Shown here piece by piece: positions 1 through 10,878 of a stretch of 64,000 nucleotides of DNA (position 1 is the first letter of the stretch; every line of letters begins with the position of its first letter). The stretch is from positions 25,461-89,460 of the forward strand of contig NW_023998449.1 in assembly GCF_014805625.2 (NCBI RefSeq), given 5' to 3'. Below the pieces are notes generated by a model. That model worked only from the letters and a program-made list of their open reading frames with translations. It was not told the origin of the DNA and searched no databases. Origin of the DNA: Glossina fuscipes. Its lineage: Eukaryota > Arthropoda > Insecta > Diptera > Glossinidae. A program made the translations under genes and the position numbers.

Positions 1-129
1 ATTGAAGCTATCGTGATGTGGCAAGGGTATTTCCTTCCAGTGGCCTTACTCAATCTACCCAGGCATCATCGCCTAAAACTGATAAAGAAAATAATTAATT
101 CACCTCTCCCCCTAGCTGCCTGAGTGTGA

Positions 130-582
130 ATGATGGTCACCTTTCTGGCCATGTCTGCACAAGCAGCTTGTTCCCCCTTTATATTCTCATCTAAGCAAAA
201 CTCGCCACCTGTGATCCCCCCCGTTCCTAGCAGAGATGACATTTGCTTGACGGCAGTTCCTCCCACAAAGGCAAGTTTTGTGTCAAAACTGGAACCTCAT
301 ACATATGTAGCCAACATAGAAAGTTATCTGGCGGCGAAAGTCCCATCAGTCGATTTGAAGTGTGTTAGCATTTGCAAATTGGCACCGTCTCAATCTAGAG
401 CAATCTCATCTTTTAAAGTGCTACTTCCGATTGAAAACATGGAAATTTGTGAACTAAACCGTTTTGGCCAGGTGGATCCTTTTTAAGGAATTTATCCCTC
501 GAGATCGACTGCGTAATACTATTGCTGCAGCCCTTTCTTCCAGGAAAAACTAAAGGTTTCTTCAGGCCCATTAACTCTCATT
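130..582 (+). pseudogene. ORF1 (gag-like) C-terminal fragment of the non-LTR element
   Basis: An open frame runs from 130 to 486 and continues in the next frame to about 560. The second half (residues about 50-118) has the pattern 'FKVLLPIENMEICELNRF', followed in the shifted frame by 'REFIPR'. This resembles the end of ORF1 in Jockey/CR1-type elements, where the RNA-binding protein finishes shortly before the endonuclease frame. A one-base loss in the T-run near 470 explains the shift. ORF1 proteins bind the element RNA during retrotransposition. The upstream zinc-knuckle part is not recognisable. The assignment rests on pattern recognition alone, and a search of transposon libraries could change the clade. 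Confidence 0.5.
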
Positions 583-1255
583 TATTATAACGTTAGGAGC
601 CTAATTGAAGAATTCTCCGAAATTCAGTGAGCACGGAGCTTTCTTGTTTGACCTTCGCTGAAGATTGTTCAAAGTCTGGTCTACATTCTCCGGGAATTTC
701 CCATAATTCGTTCCAGGTTTTCAGAAAGAATCGCATTGGTGTTGGCCAATTACCATATCGCCGGCGCTGCTATCCTATTCTGTTGAATCTCCTACTGCTC
801 CCGACGTTGAGTTTATTGCCTTTCAAGTAAAAATTCCTAATAAACAGCTACATGTAACTTGCTCCCATATTCCCCCAAATTCGGATACCTCCATATATAA
901 GAAACACGCCGCCCTTATTTGTGAAGTGTCCAAGCAATGTAAACCTATCGACAGAGTCATAGCGTTGGGTGACTTCAATTTGCCTCAAGTCACTTGGTGT
1001 TACAATGATAATTCTGGCTGTTTGATTTCTATTTTAATATATGATAGAGCTGTCGTGTTTTTTTAACGAATTATTTCATCAAAATTTAATTCAACGCAAC
1101 CGTATCCCTGATTGTAATGTAGACTTCCCCGAGATAACTGTGAGTCGTTGTCCAACTTTTAGTTTACCTGAGGATCCTTATCATCCAGCAATGTGTATTT
1201 CATGGCATGGTTCGTTAAACTGTTCTCACGTTCCAAAACCAATTTTTTCAAATTA
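570..1255 (+). pseudogene. Endonuclease domain relic of the non-LTR element
   Basis: Around 585 the frame gives 'YNVRSLIEEFSEIQ', the usual start of an APE-type endonuclease. Near 960 another frame gives 'IALGDFNLPQVTW', the GDFN motif holding catalytic Asp and Asn residues. After 1041 comes 'ELSCFFNELFHQNLIQ', and near 1170 'DPYHPAMCISW', which stands in the SDH region where the catalytic His is expected. In live elements this domain nicks target DNA to prime reverse transcription. Several frameshifts and stops separate the motifs, so no functional protein can be made. Confidence 0.65.
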
Positions 1256-1624
1256 ATGTTATAATATCCATAAAATCAATATTTTACTGCTAAAATCTCA
1301 TTTCTCACATATTAATCTTGATTTCTCAATTGGAAGTATTGAGAGCTTACTGTCATCGTTCTGCAGTACATTAAGTCAGCATGCGTATATGCTATGTGCA
1401 GTACATATTTCTGTATGCGTTCCGATGAACCAGTCCCGACCTCGGAGAAAATGTTCCCCATGGTTTGATAAGACAATTAAATATTACAAGAATAAGAAGA
1501 ATTAGCTTTTCAAAAACCTTTTGAAAAATGGTTCTGCTTGCGACTACTTCGCTTATTCAGCTAAAAATTTATTTAAGTTTGTTAACTCCAAAAGGAAAAT
1601 TTCTATAAATCCCTCGGAAGTCTC

Positions 1625-2094
1625 TTTCAATGGTTCTGAGTCATCGGATGATTTTGAATCCTCAAATCTCTTTGCTGAATACCTCCAACGAAATTTTGCG
1701 ACTGCTAATTCCGATAAACTACCCCTATTCGATAACCAATTCGTTTTCAAATGCTAATTTAGTCATTGCAGAAAATAACGTCTTAGAGAGATTGAGCACT
1801 CTAAAGTTTAGTTGTGTGGCTGGATCTGATGGAATTTCATCATGTCTACTTAAATCATGCGCTCCAAAGATATATGATCTTATCTCTAAGATTTTCAACC
1901 AGTCCTTGAATTTAGGTGTTTCCCCTTTGTGTTGCAAGAGTCTCCTTATTCCTATTCTCATAAGTGAAAACAGACAAGTCGTTGAGAACTACAAAAGCAT
2001 TGCCAAGTTGAGTGTCTTGCCCAAATTATTCGAGCGAATTGTTACTCAGCATTTGGCCTTTGCCATCAAATCATAGATTTCTGCATTTCAACAA
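1625..2094 (+). pseudogene. Reverse transcriptase N-terminal relic of the non-LTR element
   Basis: The frame from about 1746 to 2076 has 'VAGSDGISSCLLKSCAPK', the conserved GxDGI segment before the first palm motif. It is followed by 'LIPILISENRQVVENYKSIA', which corresponds to the P-x-x-K...NYRPI motif in degraded form (S where P is expected). It ends with 'LPKLFERIVTQHL', matching the LSKxFExI segment. A stop lies at 2074-2076, followed by a few more matching residues. The catalytic YxDD region is absent. The element was cut here, at the junction with the polymerase relic on the other strand. Confidence 0.7.
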
Positions 2095-2785
2095 CAGGCG
2101 GAGTTTTGTTACCTGCACAGAAAGGAAAGCAGTTGTGTTTATTATGAATAGCAAACGGATAATTTAGGTCAACTTCCAAAATGTAACGTGTACTTCCATC
2201 GATATGAATGGAATAAATGTCGAAATAGTTTATTTTAGTTTCACATAAAATAGGAACCTTGACATTTATAATACGCTTACCAACGGAAGTATGCTGCATT
2301 TTTCATTATACATATGTTTACTATAATAACAACGCGCACGCTTCATGCTGTCGAATTACCCTCGTCTTCTCGCTTCTATTATGGACTTTTGTGGGCTTAA
2401 GGGCAGCTTCTATGTCAGCACATTTGATAATTGGCAGCAATAACTTCTTTTGCATATTTTTAAACTTGGCTGTTGTTTCGCTAATGGAAATGCATTTTTG
2501 ACTTTGGTGTGTTCTTGCTTATGGCGAGTTCCAGTGGTGGTGAAAAATGTCTGGCACAAATCACAAAATTGTCCTGAGGTATGGCTTCACGTACATCGTG
2601 CTTTTTCCAACCCCTGCATGTTGCTAATAAGACAATGATGATGTTGCTTGGCCGTTTCTGTAAACACAATCAGCAAGTTGATGTGAAAAGTTTTTGATGC
2701 TTTTGTCCGCCTTTTTTAGACCAACCATTTTCCATTCGCCCTTGGAATGTACCAATTCATATATAAGTACACAGATGCCTGTATT
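2095..2785 (-). pseudogene. Decayed family B DNA polymerase, Polinton/Maverick type
   Basis: Read on the minus strand from 2785 downwards, three frames in turn give pieces with the order and spacing of protein-primed type B polymerases of Polinton/Maverick elements. Near 2640-2690 is 'FHINLLIVF' followed by 'HHHCLISNMQGLE'. Near 2560 is a C-x2-C...F...H stretch resembling the small finger before the exonuclease. Near 2440 is 'KFKNMQKKLLLPIIKCADIE', where the exonuclease I motif (YADFE) is expected. Near 2200 is 'YILEVDLNYP' followed by 'IHNKHNCFPF'. Such polymerases copy the element's own linear DNA. Frameshifts and stops are frequent and the active-site Asp pair is missing. A related virus-like element cannot be excluded. 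The family is recognised by eye. Confidence 0.6.
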
Positions 2786-2805
2786 GTCCGATGGATGCCG
2801 CAGCT

Positions 2806-3597
2806 GGGTAACTGTGGTAATTCTAGAGCTAATACATGCAATATAAACACGGACCAATGGAACGTGCGCTTTTATTAGGCTAAAACCAAGCGACCTTTTT
2901 GGTCGTATACTGGTTGAACTCTAGATAACTTGCAGATCGTATGGTCTTGTACCGACGACATATCTTTCAAATGTCTGCCCTATCAACTTTTGATTGTAGT
3001 ATTTAGGACTACCATGGTTGCAACGGGTAACGGGGAATCAGGGTTCGATTCCGGAGAGGGAGCCTGAGAACGGCTACCACATCTAAGGAAGGCAGCAGGC
3101 GCGTAAATTACCCACTCCCAGCTCGGGGAGGTAGTGACGAAAAATAACAATACAGGACTCATATACGAGGCCCTGTAATTGGAATGAGTACACTTTGAAT
3201 CCTTTGACAAAGACCTATTGAAGGGAGAGCCAGCAGACGCAGTAACTTCAGCTCCAATAGCGTATATTAAAGTTATTGCGGTTAAAACGTTCGTAGTTGA
3301 ACTTGTGCTTCGCGCGGGTAGCTGTAGTTTGTGCTATACCTTATGTATGTCAGCGTAATAACGGAGTTCTTATAAGTAATTGTAATACTTGCATTCTTTG
3401 CATATTGCTCCTATTTAAACCTGCTTCAATGCTCTTCATCAGTGTTATTGTGGGCCGGCGCAATTACTTTGAACATATTAGAGTGCTTAAAGCAGGCTCC
3501 AAACGCTTGAATATTTTGTGCATAAAATAATGAAATAAGACCTCTGTTCTACTTTCATTGGTTTTTAGATCAACATGTAATGATTAATAGAAGCAGT
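2806..3597 (+). pseudogene. 18S rRNA gene fragment (5' part, mutated)
   Basis: The stretch reads as fly small-subunit rRNA. It begins at 'GTAACTGTGGTAATTCTAGA' (about 2807) and passes 'CAACGGGTAACGGGGAATCA' (about 3021), 'AGGCAGCAGGCGCGTAAATT' (about 3090) and 'GCGTATATTAAAGTTATTGC' (about 3258). It ends near 'GATTAATAGAAGCAG' (about 3581). It corresponds to roughly the first third to half of the gene, without the 5' end, the second half, the ITS or 28S. The universally conserved 530 loop reads AGCCAGCAGACGCAGTAA near 3227, with changes at otherwise invariant bases and lost sequence just before it. Other indels are scattered. It is therefore a dead insertion, not a working rDNA unit. Confidence 0.92.
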
Positions 3598-4245
3598 ATC
3601 GCGTCACTGCGACGCATGTTCCCCTCAAACGCGGTGTAGCTATCTGACACATCGCACAGACTGTGGTTGCGCTTTGCACCATCCCCTTTTAATGGTCCAA
3701 CCTTCTGGCCATTCTTCGCCACGACACACTCATCATCGGAAGACGTTATTTTCTCGGACAGTCCCTTCACATCTCTTTGGGCCAGGGGTCTTTTTCTTAC
3801 CCTTCTCCATTGTGCACTAATACACTGAAACATATTGAAATATCGCACTTAGTGCACTACTACAGTATATAAGTCGAAGTGTTAGAGTTAAAAATAGATG
3901 TCATTAAATATATAAGAAAACCACACTCACCCCAACAACTGGACAGAAGTACAGCGCCAGAGGTACCAACGCCAACAAGCGGTAAAAAGTTGGGTGCCCT
4001 ACCTCACACCGTTTGGCGCCACGCTACCAGACAGCAAACAGCATAGCAGACCAACGCCACTAGTCGATAATGACCACGGTTGTTTATCGACTTTCGCACT
4101 TAGCACCTTTTCACTGTCTATCTCCCAACGGCCGTGTTCCAAGTCCACTTCATTCCCAATGATCGAAGTTGAACGTAACGGAATGTCTTGTCTTGTTTTG
4201 TGCACAAGAAATGAAAACGATATAAATCCTTTCTACTTATTGTGA
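3570..4245 (-). other. Possible gene fragment with donor-like site, unassigned
   Basis: On the minus strand a 92-codon open frame (3848 to 3570) gives a basic protein with 'RRVRKRPLAQRDVKGLSEK' and 'DDECVVAKNGQKVGPLKG'. Upstream, a GTGAGT donor-like site (near 3929) follows a G+C-richer stretch (3930-4205). Together these could be a noncoding first exon and a second exon of a small gene. The end of the open frame runs into the 18S fragment, so if it was a gene it is truncated. I do not recognise the protein. It may also be chance coding in a G+C-richer patch. Confidence 0.18.
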
Positions 4246-4369
4246 GCATTTACAAGTTTTTTTGTTTGTAGGCTTATATGTAAATACATAAACACTTCTT
4301 TATTTCAGCATCTACTTATTTCTCTCATTAAATCGAACCACCACTCACTTGCGCAAAAACACGTGTTAA

Positions 4370-4935
4370 TAGTCAAACATCAACTTGCAAGGCCAATTAT
4401 GAAGCTTCAGAAACCCTACAACGTGCATATATTTTTGATCAGCATCCAAATTCTGAAACAATTTAAATATGCATGTCTGTCCGCTACTGTAATTTTTGTT
4501 ATAAGCACTCGCCTGGCCGCAAAAGTAAAGCTATTGACTTCAAATTTTTCAAAAACATTGAAAGTTCTTGTACGCAGGTTACTTTTGCAATAGGTTAAAA
4601 CCTATCGAAGGACAAGTCTACAGTACTACGTAAAGTGAGAAAATCTCCTTTTTCCAAATGGAATAAAAAAATGTTTTGATCATTACTCATAAATTGTAAA
4701 CACAAATGTACAAAAATTACAGATTTTCTACTGTAGTGCCTTAGAAAATTTAAAAACGAGGAAGTCCATCCAATTTTAGAGTGTATGAAAGCACGACACG
4801 TTTCAGCAAAATTTGGAAATTATTTGTAGGTAACAAACCGTGATAAGATATACATATCGATAAAGTGCATTAATGTAATTATAACTAAACGTAATTGTAT
4901 TGTGATCAAAAATTGCATTAAAGTATTATTGTTTT
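4370..4935 (+). repeat. Dispersed repeat D1, copy 1
   Basis: This segment aligns along nearly its whole length with 13690-14300. Shared landmarks include a 'GTCTGTCCGCTA' stretch, 'ATAAGCACTCGCCTGGCCGC' followed by AAAGTAAAGCTATTGACTTC, 'CTATCGAAGGACAA', 'TACAGTACTA', 'TTTGGAAATTATTTGTA' and 'ATCGATAAAGT'. The copies differ by many substitutions and small indels, so both are old. No coding capacity is seen. It is probably a non-autonomous element or a transposon 3' end. Confidence 0.75.
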
Positions 4936-6859
4936 GAATTTCCTTTTTATGGGTCAACTGAAACTAGATGGGTACTTCCTCGTCCGGTCATGTCGAAAGC
5001 TTTTACTCTCGAAAAACCTGTGCAGCTCTCCTTGTTTAGTTAAATATAGCCATTATTAAAATGAAATAAAAATTACCTTTAAGTTTATTCTCACAATATC
5101 GAGGACATTTGGGAAAATTCTACCAAAACCTGAAATGGGTATATGGCGGTCGGTGTGTTCAAAATTTGTTCACTTGTTACGAGTGTGTTCCGCGTGTTCC
5201 AATATAGATACGTAAACGGATCTTTAAGGTTTTGTAACGTCGTGTGGCAGTATTTTCCCAATTTAATACAGACCAGATAACCTAGAAGAAGACAAATTTC
5301 AGTACAGTTTAAAAGCACTTACAGGCAGGTGTGCACTATTACTTTGCCCATACATTATTTCAAAAAACAACTAATAAGTTAGGTGGGCTTTGGTTCCCAA
5401 AGAACCTATCACCTTGCCAAAATTGCCAATAGCTGCAGGCTAATGGTAGTTTTGTACTCTTATTCTATATCAGTAGGAATACTAATAAAATTTAAATTAA
5501 TTTTTTCCTTTAGTGAGCCGTATCTCTCGGTACCCCTACATCTAATTGTAAAAGTGCATTAATCTCCTTTAACGCCTAATCCAGAATATCTTTTTTACTT
5601 TTAGCGGTTGACCACAAATGTGTCGTTCTATGAAGGTATACCCAGCCTAAGACAATTATGGAAACCCAAATTCAGAAACTTCTTATCGGTGCAATTCAAA
5701 ATATATGTAGTCATATTAAGATTGCGCTGATCACTCACCCACTTATTTCAGTAAACTTTTTCTCAATTAACCTAGTTCGTAATTCCTTGCTCATTACATT
5801 CTTTAAACAATGAATTATGGAGCCACAATCATTTTACACACTCTCGAAAAAAAGATGAAATCAAATTGGGTAAATGCTTTCAAGTATACGATGTTGAACA
5901 GCTCGTTCAAGGCGTTTTTTTCTTCACTTCAAGTTTTCAGTGCAGTCAGTGATGACGGCAGAAATTGCAAACGTTTATCCACGAAATGTTCCCCAGATAG
6001 TTTACACAACTGAGATCAAGTTATTGTAGCAATTCTACGTTTTAACGATTTTTTTGACTTTTGTGGAATCATTTTTAAACTTTTGTGATTATGTGCGGTT
6101 AATATGAACATAGAATTTGCATACTCTGGAAGCAATTGGAGCTCGATAACACCAGCTGCCGCATTTCATTGTTTGTTTAATGAATGTGAAAGCATAGGAA
6201 ATCATCAAGAACATTCAAGGAAGCGGATGTTGTGATTCATTTACTTTAAGCAATTTTTCAAAATATTCTTCCGCACCAAAACTGGTGCTAGTTAGGATTA
6301 CTACCCTTTTCCGGCATTATGAACAAGCAGTCCAAATTGCAAATTCTGTGTAAGGGATGAGCATATCTTTAAGTGTTTTGAGAAGCGGAGGGCGCTTAGG
6401 AGAACGTTTTCTAAGCTCATTAATAGTTTTGAAAACGCTGAGTCGATTATCGGCCGGCTTTAGATCATTCAGATAGTAAACGCATAGTGACGAAATGTGA
6501 AATATCAATTTATAACAATAGACGCAGCATTCATAAAATCTTGAAGCAATACATATTCTTGTGCCCGGATGTACCCGCCTCATGATTCGCGATTCAGATG
6601 ATTGTTTTCGACATCCTTAATATGCCTGGATTATATGTATATATGGGCAATGGATATCAATTATTCGGTGCGTTTGTTCCTATAAATTTTGCTACATTCA
6701 GCTTGCTCAGCTCATCCCATCACCTTGGCGGACAGGTATGCTTTTTATTTGAAGTCCCCATTAATCGCAATTTGTCTCATTGAACTTTTCAAATGTTAAG
6801 CAAGCTTACATTTTCTTGACTTTTGCTATTTTATATAGCATGTCAAGTCGATTTGTGTT
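4936..6859. other. AT-rich intergenic DNA, no gene recognised
   Basis: No known protein, RNA or repeat was recognised. The only longer open frame is on the minus strand, 6583 to 6317 (88 codons), with 'NDLKPADNRLSVFKTINELR'. It looks more protein-like than its surroundings and could be a transposase scrap, but I cannot name it. Confidence 0.4.
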
Positions 6860-7162
6860 CAGTGTAGAGCGTGTTTTCTTTTCGTCTGCGTTTTTTCAAT
6901 TGTTTCGGTGTTTTCGGTGTTTTTGTGTATTTAACTTCTGTCTTTTCAGTGTTATTGCTAAAACTGGTCAACGCGGATATCGCGTATGTGCCTTTGTTTC
7001 GTCTATATATAATAAAAAATAGAAAACAAAAAAAAAAAAAAAAAAAATTGAAAACAGTTGACACTTTTCTTTAGTAGTTCCCAAACTTCTTCAACAGTTC
7101 CCAACCTTTTCAAGTAAGTGGTTATTTCACAAATAATAAGCAATAGACAACAATAAGGCATA

Positions 7163-7978
7163 ATGGCCCCGGGGCCGCCAGACAAAAACTCGAATAGATT
7201 TTATCTATTAAGTGATACATCCCCCCAAAGAAAAAAAAGTAAAAATTCAGATTTTCCGGTGTTGCCGATCAGCGATATAACCCCTATTGATAAAAAATAT
7301 ATTGTTATTTCTTCAACCGATGCTTGAATAACAATTTCCCAAATTAGCCCTTTTGCTATAAAAAAAGCTCTAGATAGCATTACAACATACATCGACTCCA
7401 TCTCGATTCTACGCGATGGGAATTTACTGGTCCTCGCTGGGAACCCGCGCGCAACCGAAAAACTCATAAAGGCCAAATCTTTAGCTAATCTATGTGCTAT
7501 TTCAGCTAAACTACATGAGAAACTTAACTCGGTTCGAGGCGTAATTTATGCCCCTTGCTTAAAGCATGTGCCGGAAGATGAAATTGTTCGCGAAATGGGC
7601 ATTCAAGGAGTGACTGAAGTATATGAATTAACCAAACTGAATGATGACGGAAAAACACGCTCTCCTACAGGAAGGATTATTTTAACTTTTGATCGCTATC
7701 GATTACCGCGAACAGTTGATGTGGCGTGGTATAAATGTAACGTAGAACTATACATCCCAAATCCTATGAGGTGTAAAAATTGCCAACGCCTGGGTCATAC
7801 GGCAAAAAGATGCACTAATGCTGCATCTTGTGCTAACTGTGGTCATCCTCCACATACTGAAAGCTGTACCCGTAGTTTCTGCATAAATTGCAATGATCAA
7901 CACTCAGCGTTAGACAAACAATTCCCACGTTTTGTACAGATGCGTGAAATATTAAAAATCAAAACAGAAAATTACTGT
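7163..7978 (+). pseudogene. ORF1 (gag) of the I-clade element, one in-frame stop, runs into gap
   Basis: Starting at the ATG at 7163 the frame stays open for 54 codons, has a TGA at 7325-7327, then is open through 7978 into the assembly gap. The C-terminal half carries three consecutive CCHC-like knuckles: 'CKNCQRLGHTAKRC', 'CANCGHPPHTESC' and 'CINCNDQH'. These bind nucleic acid in I- and Jockey-type ORF1 proteins. The part before them ('GRIILTFDRYRLPRTVDVAW') is typical of the same family. In live elements the protein packages the element RNA. The ATG at 7163 is chosen because it follows the leader and gives the longest homologous frame. The single stop shows recent decay compared with ORF2. 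Confidence 0.82.
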
Positions 7979-8378
7979 NNNNNNNNNNNNNNNNNNNNNN
8001 NNNNNNNNNNNNNNNNNNNNNNNNNNNNNNNNNNNNNNNNNNNNNNNNNNNNNNNNNNNNNNNNNNNNNNNNNNNNNNNNNNNNNNNNNNNNNNNNNNNN
8101 NNNNNNNNNNNNNNNNNNNNNNNNNNNNNNNNNNNNNNNNNNNNNNNNNNNNNNNNNNNNNNNNNNNNNNNNNNNNNNNNNNNNNNNNNNNNNNNNNNNN
8201 NNNNNNNNNNNNNNNNNNNNNNNNNNNNNNNNNNNNNNNNNNNNNNNNNNNNNNNNNNNNNNNNNNNNNNNNNNNNNNNNNNNNNNNNNNNNNNNNNNNN
8301 NNNNNNNNNNNNNNNNNNNNNNNNNNNNNNNNNNNNNNNNNNNNNNNNNNNNNNNNNNNNNNNNNNNNNNNNNNNNNN
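7979..8378. other. Assembly gap, 400 Ns
   Basis: Exactly 400 undetermined bases lie inside the I-clade element, between ORF1 and ORF2. The flank on the right begins with a run of 15 As. The missing part should hold the end of ORF1 and perhaps more. Confidence 0.99.
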
Positions 8379-9524
8379 AAAAAAAAAAAAAAAGCATGTA
8401 CACAATTAGCATAGAGCCACACCCACAACCAATACAGGACCAAATTGCAAGTGAACCCCTAAGCCATCGCAAACATGCATAAGCTTGGCAACCGATAATT
8501 GTTAACAACAAATTAATTTTCGACTCATAATGACAAAATCTAAGGTTAAATCAGTTTAAGTACGACATAGGTAAATCGCGCTTGTTGAGATGTTGACATG
8601 TCAACTTAACCCTCCCTCCACTCTGCTTACATGTCATTACAATTAAATAAAGTTTTTAAAATTCTACAATGGAACATTAAGGGACTTATTAATAATTTTG
8701 ATGAACTCCGTACACTCATAAGTGATTTTAATCGCTTCAAGAAACCCATTGTAGAAGTTCTTTTAATCCTATTCCACCCAAATCATATACTGGATACTTC
8801 ACGAATGCTGATCAAAACTCATATTTCAAACAAGGAGCAGGTACTTTTACAAAATCAAGTATACCTCACAAACGCATAAATTTAAGCTCAAATATACAAG
8901 CCGTAGCGATATAAATAATGTTAAATATAAAATTTACAGTGCTTTCGCTTTATATTCCATCTTCGCAATCGTTTTCTCAGCAAGAACTCTACAGTTTATT
9001 CTCCGTACTTTCCCCCCCATTAATTATATGCGGCGATTTCAACAGCTGGAATACCATCTGGGGCTCAACAGTGAACAACACTCGCGGTACTGTTTTAGAA
9101 AAGGCCTTTTTTCAAAGCAACCTTTGCGTTTTAAATGATGGAAAACCAACGCACTTTGTCATGAAACTCTTTTTCTTTCCTCGCCGCTGAGGATTTAAAT
9201 TTTTTTTTTTTTTTTAGACAAAGAAAAAAATATAAAAAAAATTCACAATAAAAGGAAACGTCGCGTCGGTTGTCCAGCGTCCGTCTGTCCACCGTAAGTC
9301 CGTCTGTAACCGTCTGGAGTCTTCCCTACCGTGCCATCATATGCACACCCCTTTTGCGTAGCCACAGCGGTGGCAGCGCTCGCTTAGCCACGCATTGGGA
9401 AAAACACAAAAAAAATTAAACAGACTAAACTAACTTACTGTACAGGCGTCGGTGCAGTGTCGGCCGCGGTAACTGCTACATCGGCAATCCCTGTTCCTCT
9501 TTCCAATAAGCCTTTCCCACCTTT

Positions 9525-9796
9525 CACAGCAAAGTTTTACAATCGTAGAATCTCCGTACAAGTAGTTGAATTAGGTGACAAAGCCCCTTTTTTCCTTTGA
9601 GATGGCTCAATGGTAGTAATCAACGCACAATATGTATATAAGTATTTTATTCTTTTATTTCACAGCAAAGTTTTACAATCGTAGAATTTCTGTACAAGTA
9701 ATTGAATTCGGTGACAAAGTTTTTGTTTTTGTGATGCTAAATGGTAGTAACCATCGCCCAATATGTATACAAATATTTTTTTTATTTTTCTTCTTT
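9525..9796. repeat. Tandem duplication, 136-bp unit, inside the LTR
   Basis: The unit starting CACAGCAAAGTTTTACAATC at 9525 repeats at 9661. Both copies continue with a GTACAAGTA...GAATT...GGTGACAAAG stretch and an ATGGTAGTAA...AATATGTATA stretch. The copies differ by about one base in ten. Confidence 0.85.
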
Positions 9797-10146
9797 CGTT
9801 TCAACAGCACGCATACAAAAAGCAATTCCCTTTTTTTTTATGTTATACATATGGGTTATATGGGTTATATGTTCTTTTACACCATTTAGACACCAATATG
9901 TTTCTACGAACGTCAATGATACTTAAAAAAATAATACATTCATACACAAGTGCGATGCGCTTTGCTTGATACCTTCAACTAGCACAGATTATTGATTCTT
10001 CTTTTCCTTTTGTTGGTTTTAAGTTTAGAAAGAATGGCTTTTGGTATCAAATCGTTTAAATTTTATATCCGATATATTTAATCGACCACAATTTTTGCTA
10101 ATTTTATAAAAGTATCGTTTAACTCACTTCCTTTTTTTTCCAATTT

Positions 10147-10442
10147 TTAAATTATTAAAAGCATGTTTCTTTCTATATCATTTTTGTTGTTACCACTTAA
10201 ACACACGACAATAAAAGGTAAGCACCATGTGAAATGTTAACAGAACTGTCCTCTTGATTATTCTTCTTCCTCGTTTTAGGAACAAAAAAAAGGCTGTTAT
10301 AGAATTTTCCTTTATATTCCTCCTTTTTTTTTTTTTTTTTTTTTAAGTTATTAAAAGCATATTTCTTTCTATATCATTTTGTTGTTACCACTTAAACACC
10401 CAACAATAAAAGGTAAGCACCATGTGAAATGTTAACAGAACT
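10147..10442. repeat. Tandem duplication, 196-bp offset, inside the LTR
   Basis: About 99 bases from 10147 (TATTAAAAGCATGTTTCTTT and onward to GTTAACAGAACTG) recur from 10343 with few differences. The two copies are separated by a variable T-rich spacer, so this is a direct repeat with a 196-base offset. Confidence 0.85.
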
Positions 10443-10633
10443 GCTGTAAATAACAAGAACCGCACTCAGTGAGAGCCTGCCTAAGACTAAACTCAACTTG
10501 GAACTATCCCCTCTGACTTCAATTTTTGAAACGCAGACAGACGTCTCCTTTTTACTCCATTTCCCTCTTCTTCTTCCTGTTGCTCTCTCTATAACGGCTT
10601 GCCGCTACTCTCACAAGAGCAAGCATAGATCCC

Positions 10634-10878
10634 GCAAAATCATACGATTTTGCCTATGCTTGCAAGAGCAAAAGGAAAAAAAAGGAGTACCGCAAAATTA
10701 TACGATTTTGCCTGTACTTGCAAAAGCAAGCAAAGGTACCGCAAAATCATACGATTTTTGCCTGTACTTGTAAGTAAGGAGATCAGAAAAGAACAAAATA
10801 AACACATATACCGCAAGATCATGCGATTTATTAGCGGTACCACAAAATCGCATGATTTTGTCTAACGGCATGCCGTTA
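10634..10878. repeat. Palindrome cluster inside the LTR
   Basis: Near-palindromes of the form GCAAAATCATACGATTTTGC occur at 10634, 10692, 10741 and, degraded, 10813. A variant with CAAAATCGCATGATTTTG is at 10843. They are spaced about 50-60 bases apart with shared spacers (GTACTTGCAAAAGCAAG). A perfect 16-base palindrome, TAACGGCATGCCGTTA, follows at 10863-10878. The same two kinds of palindrome occur in the same order in the copy at 54197. Confidence 0.9.

Larger units (their letters stand above)
100..2094 (+). mobile_element. Broken non-LTR retrotransposon, Jockey/CR1-like
   Basis: Three consecutive blocks on the plus strand match the order of a non-LTR element: the end of ORF1, an apurinic-type endonuclease, then the start of a reverse transcriptase. 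All are broken by frameshifts and stops, and homology stops near 2094, where an unrelated minus-strand polymerase relic begins. The clade is judged from the ORF1 ending and the spacing of endonuclease motifs; another Jockey-group clade is possible. The 5' limit is not visible and may lie outside the window. Nothing here is likely to be active. Confidence 0.7.

Noticed and set aside
2624..2857. Minus-strand 77-codon frame as a gene, and a THAP-like finger nearby
   Set aside because: It spans the antisense of the 18S fragment and part of the polymerase relic; the C/H residues fit the polymerase finger better.
3045..3060. GGGTTCGATTCCGG as a tRNA T-arm
   Set aside because: It belongs to the conserved 18S rRNA sequence; no tRNA surrounds it.
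6840..7074. Phe-rich plus and Lys-rich minus frames around 6840-7074
   Set aside because: They reflect homopolymer runs in the retrotransposon leader, not protein.
7325..7327. TGA in the retrotransposon ORF1 as a selenocysteine or readthrough codon
   Set aside because: The element is clearly decayed elsewhere and no recoding signal is seen; a plain nonsense mutation is simpler.
7952..8511. Long minus-strand and plus-strand frames across the N gap
   Set aside because: They consist mostly of undetermined residues and are artefacts of the 400 Ns.
9841..9870. Short GGGTTATAT repeats as a CRISPR or satellite array
   Set aside because: Only two or three units inside the LTR; nothing else in the window resembles CRISPR repeats.
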